A DNA stretch of 64,000 nucleotides from Chrysogorgia sp. JL179-B06. Its lineage: Eukaryota; Cnidaria; Anthozoa; Scleralcyonacea; Chrysogorgiidae. A program made the position numbers and the translations under genes. The DNA lies in the NCBI GenBank assembly GCA_035772405.1, contig JAYKKM010000047.1, forward strand, positions 469,501 to 533,500, given 5' to 3'. The notes beneath the pieces are model-generated. The model did no database searches. It was not told where the DNA came from and saw only the letters and a program-made list of their open reading frames with translations. Shown one piece after another: positions 1 to 13,000 of the stretch. Within the stretch, counting starts at the first letter, position 1, and each line of letters begins with the position of its first letter.

Positions 1-112
1 TGAACTGCCACTTGGTTAGCAATGTGTTACTGAACAACAGCGATTTGGAGAGGCGTTAAAGAGGTTGGGAACCATTGACACTGCTAGATTTGTACGGAAC
101 TGAAATAGTATG

Positions 113-289
113 TAATAGACCTTATTCCAAAATGGCGGCCAATTTAATATTCTTTTATCTGCATTTAAATCATCCCTTATATAGCCTCGTTTCAGAAGAA
201 AAATTATTTTGAATTTATATACAATGGGTTAATTTATACACAAATAAAAGAATATTAAATTGGCAGCCATTTTGAACTAACGTCTATAG
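113..289. repeat. Short foldback MITE
   Basis: The left arm (AATAGAC followed by CCAAAATGGCGGCCAATTTA) is repeated as its reverse complement at about 236-289. The arms are about 50 bp around a roughly 75-bp centre. No coding capacity. It lies beyond the last recognised amine oxidase exon. The stretch 290-933 shows no gene, exon or clear repeat that I can support. Confidence 0.6.
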
Positions 290-933
290 TAATGTGCATA
301 ATACAATCTAAATGGACCCCAGGTTTATATATTTTTAATTTAGCCAATATTAATAATTATAATAATTAGGAGGTTAGTTGCACTGATTAATCGTGGGTTA
401 AATAAAGACGCTTTTCCACTTGCTAACATATGCCCGTCTTAGGAGCTCTCGGCTGGAATTATTAACAGTAATTTTCAATTTATAGAATAGAAATGTCGCT
501 TCGCGGTGGAAAAGTGGAAAATCTGTTTTAGAAACAAATCCGCTATTTTATTTCAACATATGTCCTGTTTGACAAATTTAATTGAAATTTTCAAGGTAAT
601 AAACCTTTCTGAATTTTAAAACTAACTGAAAATAAAAAGAACAACTTTATTTGCATATCAAATGCTAAATTCTCCTTATAATTATCAGAACCAATCACTT
701 CTTTTCCCTGTCCAGTCTTCACTGAGAACGAATACCAATTAGTGACGTCTCGTACAAATACGGCAATGGACCAATCACAGCGTGCGTAAACTGACACTTA
801 TTTTATAAAATGATGTGGTGCTACCTCTCTTGGCATTTCGCTCGCTATAGCTCTACGTGATCTCAAAATCATGTCCCGAGTGTTATTACACTCCAATTCC
901 ACACTAAAGTAGCTACAAAAATACTACACAAAC

Positions 934-1021
934 CTGCAAGCCGGGGAGGAATTGCTATAATACAATACTTGGAGTGAAACGATTCCCCATTTGAAGTCGT
1001 AATCTTTACCTCGTTGTCGTC
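934..1021 (-). CDS. Amine oxidase exon 7
   Basis: The acceptor is TATTTTTAG/GACGAC and the donor CTTGCAG/GTTTGT. It encodes DDNEVKITTSNGE and KYCIIAIPPRLAG, the beta strands ending at the family's conserved xAIPP turn. One base remains for the next exon, which must lie before position 1 or was not recognised in 1-933. Confidence 0.82.
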
Positions 1022-4000
1022 CTAAAAATACAGTTGCACGTTACTACGATAAAAACGTAAAAGAAATAGAGTGATTCTCAGCTTACGGATACCCAATTAT
1101 CTATATTTCTCAATTTTAAACTATATGCACGCAAGTCAAACAAATTTCTAATTTAGTAACATTTTAATCAATTTTACTTAATCAAAATTAAATTAATATG
1201 AAATTAATTTTTAATAAGGTATTTAACAAAAAATTTCACATAATAATAATAATATTTATTTATTTAAGGAGGATAAGTTATTCAGAAACACTATTTCCTG
1301 CATTTTGAGGCGAGTTTTAGGATAATCTGAAAGCAACAAATCGTATGTCAAAAATCTAGTCAAAAATCGAGTTTTTCTTTCCATTACCACAGGACTAGCT
1401 TCCATTATAAAAAGACTGTCAATGGTTTTACAACAAGTTTTAAACTAAACGAACTTCCGACTGTTACGATACCGACGGTCTGATATCAATCTCGTACTCT
1501 GAGCCTGCGTTGTTTGTGGCTTGTGCTACGTAGTACTTCAATTCACCTCGTTATTAGGTAGCACAAATTAGTCTTGACCAAAATCTAAATGTTTACCCTA
1601 GGGACGGGGAGAGCGGAAATAAGACCCTGGGTACGAGGTTGACCCTAATACGCTACGGAGTCGGTTTAGAACAGACTTTCTTGCTCTTCTTATCAGGAAA
1701 ACTGTTGATGTAAGCTCTTGGGATCTTTACTTCCTCCCAGTATTTTCTTATCGGATTTAGAAGAATTTCAAAAGTGTGGGGTAGACCGGGACACCCATTA
1801 AGCGTCTGGTAACCATTCGTCCCGCTTCGCCGTGGTATGGTGAAGGCGGCCCGGGAAAGCGCTTGAGAAGACAATTTGAATATCTTTGGCGTAAATTCAG
1901 GAATCTTGCTGATCGCAAGAAATTTATTAATCAATGTAGGATAGTAAAATTTGTTGATCAATGGATAGCTTCATGAAGAATGAAACATCACTATAGACCT
2001 CACACGCCTTTCTGACCTCGTTTGTCTTATTCCTGTGATTGTCAAGATTGTTAATCTATCTCTTCGGGTTGCTGTCATGCCAACTCACGGTAGCTATGCT
2101 TATAGACCTCTTCCTAAGATTGTGTTGAACTGTTTCTTGATCATTGTATTTCAAACAATTCCCGTCCTATTTTTAATTTACAATTCATCGCTAAGACAAT
2201 TGAGAGCGCGTTGTTTCTCTACAGCTTACAGCCTATACATTGAGGACAACCATCTTCATGAGCCCTTATACAGTCTGCCTGCAGGAAATCGTACCGCAGA
2301 GAAACTGTACTTATTCATGTACAGAATGACATACTTTCAGCTATTGACAACTATCAATCTGTTATCCTAGTTCGTCTGGATTAATCCGCTGCGTTCGATA
2401 CTATCGACCATCATAATAATAATAAAGACGTTTTAGGAGCATTATACAATAGTCTCAATGCTCTTACAACGATATATTCTTAAAGTTACTTATGTATCAT
2501 TACAAATTACATATCATTACAATATATACAACATATCATTATATATATATACATATACATGTCTCAAACGACGTGTATCATACACTCATTTCAATATTAT
2601 CTTAGCGTTTTGGTGTCTGTGACAACGCCCTGGCTTGGTTTTCATCTTATTTATCTTACCGCTACCAATTTATCAAGGTATTGGATGGCAAGTCCTCTAC
2701 ATGATGTCTGCATCAAAGAGTCCCTCAGGAATATCTGTCCTGGGACCGATTCTATATAATTATGCACTACACACTTCTCCACTTGGAGATATTATAAGGC
2801 AGCACAATCTCTGTGTAACTTTCAACACTTCTGATTCTGCTTATACATGTATGTCTGTGAAAAAATCAAGATTAGAATCTTGTATAAAAGACATCAATCT
2901 TTGGATTCTTCAAAATTAGCGTAAACTGAATGGTAATAAATCCGAGTTGTTTGTACTTTCTACGTCCTCTTCTGGATTCCATGAAAATTGGCAATGATAC
3001 TATTTCTGCTGCATCTACTGCCACAAACATCGGTGTTCTCTTTGATAACTCACAATCCAACGTCTGTTGTATTATGGCTGTGTAAATCTGCGTTTATTTC
3101 CATCTTCGTTGTTTTTTCAATATCCGCAAATTATGGACTCCTGTAATGCATTGTACATGCTAGGTCGACTACCTACAATCCTGGCAAAACGTCCTTGCGA
3201 CATCAACTGTAAATCCTCAAAAACAGCGATGTGTCCCAACAATTTTGGTCAGGATTGTCTAAAAATGGTGTATTGAAAACAATCGAAGAAAAAGCAGTTT
3301 ATTAACATAGTAAAGGTCTACATTCAAGCCAAATTAGCCCCCAGTCTCTGCCCCGCCCTACCACCCTCAATGGGGCAGGGGCCACTGGAGCAGAGTCTCT
3401 GCAGAGTCCCATCAACTGCAAATCCTCAAAAACAGCGATGTGTACCAACAATTTTGGCCAGGATGTGGATGAACCAGGATGATTATCAAGCGTCTTCAAC
3501 ATGTTCATGGTACTGCTGCAAAGCTGATCCTTTGTGCTAGATAATATGATCACGTTACACCTTTACTTATGGAGCTTGTTACCAGTTGAATTTCATAGAA
3601 TTTCATTTAAAATTCTCACTGTTACCTTTAAGGTTTTACAGGTAACCACTCCAAAGTATTTTCCTATTATTATTACGTTATACCCCTGGTCGCACACTTC
3701 GAAAAATCTGTTACTCAAGCAAAAGTTCAATTTAAAGACCTATGGTGGACGTTTCTTTTCTGTCGCAGCACCAGTCAAAAAGAGAAAAAATCTCATTTAT
3801 TTGTTTCTTATAAATTTTGACTTAATTTAATGATTTGGATTTTTAAATTTTTATTTTATACTTATTAGTTATTATAGCTATTTTTGTTTAAACTTATTGT
3901 ATAAAGTTGTAATATTGACAAACAACAGTTTTATCACTTTCGTATTAAAATATTCGTAATGCCTAAAATTAATAGAAATATTATTAAAAGGAAATCAACA

Positions 4001-7000
4001 CCTGTGTTTGACAAAGTTTGTCAGATTATCATCAAAAAGTTGTTTATTACGATTTTGGATAGCTTTCTGCGCTTGCTGCTCGACTAATTTCGGTACTTTC
4101 TGTACATTTAATTAGTGTATTGAACGTGCCATCGAGGCACGAAACATTAGTTGTATTAAATAATTCCCCACCTCTGAGATACTCTGAGGCAATGAATGGT
4201 GGTGTCCTGCAGTGGACACAAACATTGATTTTGATACACTGTTTATTTCCACGTAGCGTATTTTCTCCACTTTTATATTTGCACACTTGTATATATATAA
4301 TCAGACTGTACAAGGCAATATGCCGCGCATGCAAGTACTTACTACTTAGCTATAAGCGCCACTATAAGATACCTGAAGTTTACAGTACATAACAGAGACT
4401 AAACAAATCCCGAGCCAGACCGAGGTAAAAATTCAAAAATTGATTGGAATCTGAACAACTTATTTCTCGTTCTCACCTGAAAAATATTTGTGACAACATG
4501 GTTAAGTAAAACATTTTCCGCACCAATTGCTTCTTGTAACTTTGCACACACTTGATACATTCCACCCTAAAAAGACAAGGCAGTACGTGAAAATACAAAA
4601 TATCCTTTAAGAAACTGCAAAAGTGCAAAAGTCTTTTTCAAACAAAAAATGTCACTGTGAATTTCACATGTGAAAAAACTTATTTCCTATAGCAAGATTT
4701 CACCTGTGAACCATGTCACGTCATTTCACACATAAGATGGATAGCAACGACCCAATGTTACTGAAATTAACGGAATTCAAAAATAGAAATTTTAATCTAT
4801 AAATACAACCAAGTGTCTACCGAATGAAGCTTGAGCATACAAGATTTAAGTGTATCAAGGAAGTAAAAATTTAAAAGGAAGTAAAAAGTTTTGTTTTGGG
4901 TGATCCGTTTGAATCCGACAATATTTGGGCAACGCGAAGAGCGGTCATTGGCGATTTGTGATATGACGAACTACATAAAGAGGTTTTTACGAAGGGTATA
5001 CACGTTTGCGTAATATAATAGGTACGTGATGTATTTAGATTCGCTAATTCCAAATCTGTTTTCAGTATTGAAAACGGTTAAATATTGATCGAGATAACGT
5101 TCAAAATAATATACGACGAAGTGGCAGCGGGCAGCCTGATTGCCGACTAATTTCTAATATAATAGACACGTATGTTATGTATTTAGACTCGGTTTTCAGA
5201 ATTGAAATCGAGTAAATATTGGCCGAGATTCCGTTCAAAATCTACGTACGACGAAACAGCTTTTTGCGATTTGTTATTATTGTTTTGTTATTATTATAAT
5301 CCCTGGGGATCATGAATGGGAAACGAAACTCTAGGGGGGGGGGGGAGACGGGCGAGGGTACACGTACACGGGCGAGGGTATACTACTATATTCAGGTTTA
5401 TAAACAGAAGGGCGTCCTACGCCGACACCCTACAATAGGGACCTTAAGATCTACGACGCAGCAACCTCGACGACGCGGCCCTCAAAACTTTAACAAGCAG
5501 TGTGAATGTAAGCATTTGAAAGAAGCCATGGTAAATTAACTATCGTATTTGATGTTTGAAGCTTGTTTTATGACCTCCAAAACGCTCCAGTTCTGCTAAA
5601 ATGATTGTATAGTGTTTGAGCTGAAGTCAACATTAAGGAACAGCTCTCACCTCTCAGCGAGTTCACGTCCTCTTGAAGACGTGAAAATGCTCAGAGTTGC
5701 GTTTTAAACAGAACGAGGACGGCGTTGAGAATACATTTGGGACTACAAATTTTTCATTCTCTTTGTTTTGCATGAAGAATTCATTGTTTTGAAGGCCACA
5801 TCGTCGAGGTTGCCGCATCGTAGATCTTAAAGTCCCCAATGAAAAAGTGGACGCCTTTGAACGCCTTAAAATTTTGAGGAAAAACAAAATTATTCTGATG
5901 ATTTTCCTAAAAATATATATATGTTATTTACCGGTTTGGAGGTCCGTATGGAGAAATATTTCCCGAGGTCTCACAAACGTCCCGAGGCCGCAGGCCGAGG
6001 GACGTTTTTGAGACCAAGGGAAATCTTTCTCAATACGGACCGACCAAAACGGTAAATAATTTATTTATTTTTTCCTTAATATCCTGGCTTGTTTTTTTTG
6101 GTTGTCATCAGTATTTCTAGTGGACAAAAAAGAAATTCTGTGCTTTTTCTTCGTCAAAGGAAATTGAGAGTCTCTATCCGGATAAAAATGTTTTCAATAT
6201 GTTCAATCTCGTTTGAGTTCATTTTCAAATGTTTTTAGAATATTTTACGGCTTATAAAAGGCATTTAAAACTGAAATTATGGGCTCATACGGACCGCTCG
6301 TTAGCCAATCAGAAAGCAGGATTTGGTAGGATACGGACCGGGAAAAAATAAGAATATATATGAAAAGAAATATCATATATTTGACAGTTTACCTCAACAT
6401 ACGCGTATCAATAAATCAATAAATAATAACGTAATAAAAACCACTCTCTGAAATTGTACGCCTTCTTTCAAAATCCTGGCTATAAGCCTGACTATACTCA
6501 CAAGTTATTTGAAATGTTTCATTGTTAAACGAACCTTAACTTTCATTTCTTGAGCTCCTCCTTTATTGTTTATCAATGGCATAAATCCTCCCGCAGCGTT
6601 GCAATAATGAAGGAAATATAAAAGCGAAATTTGAGAAGCTGACATTCCAAACACAGTGCTTATGCAAATGTCGAACAGTCGTTTAGCGCCTGGAGAAAGT
6701 TGAAAAAACAACAAATAATTATTCCATTCGTGAACCCTTTTAAACGTTTTTATTTCCTAAAAAACTGTCAAGAAATTTTCGGAAAATAAAAAATAAGATA
6801 AATAAAGCAACGCACACAAATAAAAAACACAAACAAAATGAAATTTAAATCCTGTATCTGTAAGGCTTTTAAAAATGAATATGAATTCTATAGAAGGAAA
6901 TCCACAAAAAGAGCGGATATTTGAGTGGATATAATTACTGTGGATATCGTTAAGGTATACTTATACACTGCGATTAATCGGACCGAATTCTTATCCAACC

Positions 7001-10000
7001 CAGTCTCCACCTAGTTCATGTAGACAGTCTAACATTGGTAATGTATGATGTCTACATTAAAAAATAACCGCTAACCCCAAAACAACAAAGATCCTAACCC
7101 TAACCCCCCCGGGTTTTCATGCCATCGTTATCCCCCACCACTCCAGTTCCCTACTTGGGTCCCCAGTCGCTCGCGTACAAAGGAAGGCGCGCGAGGAACG
7201 ACGGGAAGGGGAGAGAGCGAGAAGCGACTGGGAAATCCTGCATCCAAAATGGTGTTCTCTGTATTATGGCGACTAATTTGAGTAATCTCTATATAGAGAT
7301 CAGCGAATGGGATTTGCAGCTAGAGACAGGAATCGCGCCAACGCAATATTGGTCTGACAATATAAAATACTTGTCGATGACGTTTAAATTAAAGATTTAT
7401 AGGTAAAATACTATAGTTCGATGACAATTTTTAAATTATTCGCGTGAACATATACGCGCTATAATTGCCAAAATACCAGTACACTTTTGCTTTATATGAA
7501 TATTAATATGCTTTGTAAAGGAAATATGTAGGATATAGTAAATTATTCCAGGTCAAACACTGACAAAATATAGTTTAAATTGCATAACTATGGTGATGAC
7601 TGATGTATTATATTATATTATGTTGCTATGTGCTATTACTACCGACGTACCTGAGTTTGAATGATTTCCACCTTTACAGTGTATATATCGATTATCAAAT
7701 ACAATATATGCCGTTATAACGGCACTCGAGAAGCTGGTAAAACACTCGGCGGTATATCGCCGTTTAATATAAACACTGTTATTTAATACTCGAATACGAT
7801 AATCACACGCGGTTTTCACCTACAAAGAGCTATTTATATAGACCAATATGGCATCGGCGTATTTCCCGTCTCTAGCTGCAAGTTTGTCAAGCGACTTCGC
7901 GTCTTCGCCATTTCCAAAGCCAATTTCCAATGTTTCGATCAAATTTGCATTGTTTCGACACTCGATTTCGCAGGCTCTAAAATTTGCATTTATCGCCTTC
8001 CCATCAACCCTTGTTTTTATCACCTTCCCATCAACCATTGCTGGCACTCTATTGCTAGCCTGCGCCGCTCCGCCTGCCCACTCCCGATTAAGAGCCTGCG
8101 GAGGAGGCAGGACTAGTGAGAGAGACTAAGCATGTGGCATTAGAAATTGACTGTTAAACGCATGCGCTAACTATCGTTATTTTAGTGCGAGTTGAGTTAA
8201 TGTAGACATCATACATTCACAGCTACGTGTTACCAATGTAGACTGTCTACATTAACTTGGTGGAGACTAGGTTGTCTTATCATATAGCCAGCGTAGCCGG
8301 CGCAAATTAAGGGGCTGCGACGGCGCCTACAGTGGTCCTATTGTTTCTGCGTTTTACGCCCCCGAGTAGCAATTAAAAGAAAACAGTAAATTATTATGTT
8401 GTTCCTGAATCAACTATACTGTAATGGTAATTCATTTTACCTCAAACCCATCCACATTTTCACTGTATGCGTTTCGCAACCAAATTTTCTTGAAATACTA
8501 TCGCTGACAAAAATATTTTGTTGGTAGCAGTTATATTAATATTTCCTCTAGTTTTCAAAGTTGGGTAAAGTTGAAATTGCAGCAGCAACATGTACTTCCA
8601 AAATTCATGCTTCACCGAAGGTTATTTAACAAGAACACATTCAAAAACACCTACTGGGCGTCCAAAAGATTTGCTGTTTAAAAGTTTCCACAGTCATTCC
8701 ATCCCATTCTTCTGCATGAGGACATTTCTCGGGTTCCTCCAAAGGCACTTCTTTGCACATATTTTCAATCTAACAATAAAAACGATGATTGAAGGCATCT
8801 GTATCTTATATACCAATTCTCGATTTCTTTTCATTTATCATTGGGTTATATTATACTATTTCAATTTCATTTGTTCAATCTTCTGACCGAGCGTCCATCG
8901 CGCGTTCAGGTTGGTTAGCTACTGATCTACACTGGCTTCCTGTAAGCGAAAGAATCGATTTCAAAGTGTTATCTATGAAATTCAAAGCACTTCATGGCCT
9001 GGCACCGTTGTATCTTCAGGTCGTTTTATTAACGATACTTACAAAACATTTCATCAGCATAAATAACAGTGTAAAACTGCAGTAAAACTAACGTAACTTT
9101 GCCCAAGTGAAGCAACATTTGCTTGGTAATTACGAATTTTGGGTTGAAATCATCGTCGTCATCTCAAAACTCATCCCGGCTTACCGAGCTAGCCCGCCTC
9201 ATGTAATCGCAATATGAATCTCAGCCCCGACTTACCGGGCCAACTCGGCTTACCGGGCCAACTCGGTTAACTGGCCAACTCGCCTCATGTAATCGGCCCC
9301 TTAATTTATTGGGCTGCTATGATCACACTATAGGAATTCACCTTTTTTATCGTGAGGAACAATTCAATTGAAGTAAAAAATCCCACCGATGCTATTTCAT
9401 CTTTATGGCTTGTCACTTCACCATTATTTATCTCAATAAGCTTACTCCCTTCAAAGTACTGGTCGTATGTCTTCAAGTTAAACCCATTTATCAGCTTCAT
9501 GATGTTCTTTTGTTTTCTAACAGAAAAAAACACAAGTCTTTGACATTATTATATAGTGGTGTTATATCTGATAGTTAATGAAGGTATGGTCTGGAAACCC
9601 GACGGAAGTCTTAGTTCTATGTTTTTCTTCACGTTCACGCTTACTGAACAATCATCCAGGAGCAATGTTTAAAGTGCCCATGATCCCAAATACGATATTA
9701 GTAATATAGATTCTACATGAAGTGAATAGTTGAATACCAAAATATTTTATGATTTGAGCTTTGCGTTGATGTTTTATAAAGATTTATTTGTCCGAAATGC
9801 TAATGAGTGTGACGTCATTTACGGCATCATTTCGGATACAATATTCTACTGTTAAAGCAAATTAATCTAACTCAAACGTTGATGATGTACTTGACCGCTA
9901 TAATAAAGATTTTATCAACTTTTTCACTCAAATCTTCAACCAGTCTATCACACGGAAAGCAGAAAAGAAACCAAATGCCGTAAATGACGTCACATTAGAA

Positions 10001-13000
10001 TTTCAGTTGAAACAAACCTTTCTAGAACAAGGCAAAGCTCAAATCGTAAAATATTTTGGCATTCAACTTTTCACTTCATGTAGAATCTATATCAGTAATA
10101 TCGCATTTGGGGTCATGGGCACTTTAAGTTCAATCGCTCAACCGTGCCGTTTAAATATTAACAAGACGCCCGCTAGGCGTTAACTCGGGCTACTTTAGCC
10201 TGCGCATGGAACTACGATGCAATAAGGTATGACTGCTGAGTCAGCCCATAGTCAATGGAATACGTGGTCTGGAAACGCGGCAAACTTTCAAAGAGGCTAG
10301 CAATCGAACTGTGATTCATGTTGAGGGAGACCTGAAGGTGCACACATACTTTGTTTTAGGTTTGTTAATATTTAAACAACATTAAGCTCAAACGTTTCTA
10401 TTGGATAACTACGGCTTCATTATACAGAAAATACAATGTGTTCAGTAACCGTGAAAGTGCACAAACTGAACAAAAACATAGAACAATGATTTTTGCCAGC
10501 TTCCAGACCATGTATTCCATTGACTATGGTCAGCCATTATCGCGATATAGAAAGGAAAATAACACAGAAAGCAGTGGAGGACACTAGGGTGGGGTGGGGT
10601 GGGGGGCGAGGGGGATGGGCGACCGCCCCTCCCCCCAATAATTTTCGAAATACTAAAATTTCAAGGATAGTTAATTAGCTGAGTCGAGTAACTCATAAAC
10701 GGTAACAAGTTTTTTTTACAACCTTGATAGTGCGGCAGACGGCAGCAGTTTCAAATATCAACTTATAAGTTATAATGCATAGCATTTGCATATTCACGCC
10801 CCCCGTGTAGGTTGTCACTGTTGGAAATGGAAAATAAACATGCCAAATTTTACCGCACAGAGCGTTATAAGTAGAACATGTAGAAGGTAGGTGAAAAGTG
10901 AAAAATAGCGAAAAGTCCAGTGAATATAAAAATAATTCATTACTCACACAGAAGTAAACCGTTGAACGTTTGAAACATTACAAATGGGCGGAGAAAACTT
11001 TAAGTCGCAGAATATGTTTTGTTATTAACAGGTGTTCACGAATCACGGGTAGATGCAATCGATGGTATAGCTTCGATTTTCTCAGCTAAAATAGCGCATA
11101 TCTCCAAAATAGTTGGTAAACTCTACATATTTCATTTTGGCTAACGCCAAACAATTTTACTCGTCAGTTTGCCTCATGAATAGATGACCGTTTGGCCTAA
11201 GCTTATAAAGGAATGAAATTTGCCAAATATGGTGCGGTAAAATAAGAACTTGACAAAATTATTTTTTTTGAAATTGACAAAAAGACGATACATGGACGAT
11301 CGTCAAGCTCGTAACCTCAGAAATTTATATTTATATAATTACATATATAAATCGGACCAGGACATCATTGTAACCTTCTCTCTCCATCTGAGTCTCGTTA
11401 GACGTTAGTTCAATGGTTAGAGCGTCTCACCGGCAATCAGAAGGTTACGTGCGATTCCTGTTCGGTTCATTCTGTAATGTTGTTGCCCTATCAAAAGCAG
11501 CCAAATCCATGGCTAATTAGGAAGCTATGAAAGAAGTGGGGAACGAACTAATGCACCACTTGAAACAAGGGAATGTTGATAACATTGCTCAGTGTGGTGT
11601 CTGAAGTGATGGAACTTGGCAAAGGCGAAGACATTCCTCATTGAATGATTGAATGGTTGTGTAACCTTATCAACCTGCGAAAAGTCTGCCTAGTTTACAA
11701 AAAAAATTGAAAGAGAAACTGATAATGAAAAGAAATATGTGCAACAAGCAGAACATGCAGGGAAAAGTAAGGCGAACTACAAAGGATCAGCACCATCAAT
11801 GGAGACTGTAGTCGTATTTTCTTGGGTTTCTTCTAAAATAAAACTGTTTTCACACTGTCACAAAATTCTTATATAAACGCATCAAATTAACATAAATAAA
11901 TAAACATAAATAAATAAACATATATACATAAATTACATGTCACATATTTCGGTCTCTACACACTCCCGGCCGATAAGGAGTTCTCAAACTACTCATCCTA
12001 ACATTCTTCTAAGACACAAATGTTCACTATTGGCCTACAGTAGTAAAAACAGAATCTTTTGTTTTATGTTCGACGGTTCGAATCCTATTATCTCTTCCAT
12101 GGAAAACTTTGGTTATAACAGCTATTAGCCATAATCCTCTTGGTACATGTACTGATTCTTTTATCGCTCATTAATACCATGTCTCCAATACGAATATCGC
12201 GTTGCGTTTTCATCCACATTTGACGAAGATGTATAGCGTTATTCATTCATCCATCTGGACCAGAAGTGGTTCGCGAGTATTGAATTTGTTTCTATTTTTT
12301 CTGCTAACAATTGAGTCTTGACTAAATTCTCCTGGGGAAGAACAACTGCTTGTCGTTGTATAATAAAAGATGGGCTGGGGTAATGGCTGTAGAATCTTAT
12401 GCATTTTCGCTTGACTTTGTTAATGGTCGTGAGTTAAGGATCGATTCGACTTCCGAAAATGTGTCCGTAACACATGATTTGTGACTAAAGCTCGTCTCAA
12501 AGTAGCTTTCAAGGCACGTTTTACGTCCTTAATCAGCCTCTCCCATACTCCAGGAAAATGCGACGATGAGGTGGATGTTAATACCTCTCAGTTAACACCT
12601 CTCTGACGTACTGTAGTTGCTCTTCGTGATGGTTCTCGTTCCAAATGTCCATCGCCTTCCGTAGCTCGTTCTGTGCACCACGAAATTTAGTACCACAGTC
12701 ATCGATTGGTGAAGCCGCGGTGCATAACCTCTTCTATTATTCTTCTGACTAATGATCGGGCGTAACAAATCCATACTCTCTGACGTAACAGACTCTCTGT
12801 CTCTGACGTATATGTTCTTGTCCGATATGAGCGTGGGTGCAGTGCACATGTCTCGCCATTAGTTCGGCGATCTAGTGGTGCTTTGGTACTATAGGTGGAA
12901 ACTTTGCATCGTAACTCAAAGGCGCGTACTCTAATCTACTTCTCACTTGAAGTTCTTTCCCATGAAAGGACTCAATCTCGCAATGTTGCTGGAGGATTTT

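Larger units (their letters stand above)
9585..10512. repeat. Outer foldback interrupted by a TTAA MITE
   Basis: The left arm at 9585-9652 (ATGGTCTGGAAAC, GTTCTATGTTTTT, TTACTGAAC) matches the reverse complement of 10438-10512 (GTTCAGTAA, AACATAGAAC, TTCCAGACCAT). A further inverted copy of ATGGAATACRTGGTCTGGAA lies at 10253 against 10494. The TTAA-bounded element at 9669-10127 sits inside, so the two are nested. Confidence 0.65.

Noticed and set aside
1653..1961. 102-codon minus-strand gene next to CCTGGGTACGAGG
   Set aside because: No recognisable family; adjoins a dispersed repeat, so likely repeat-derived.
8404..8500. Additional amine oxidase exon
   Set aside because: AG and GT signals exist around 8440-8505 on the minus strand but the translation contains a stop or unrelated residues, and exons 4 and 5 already join in phase without it.
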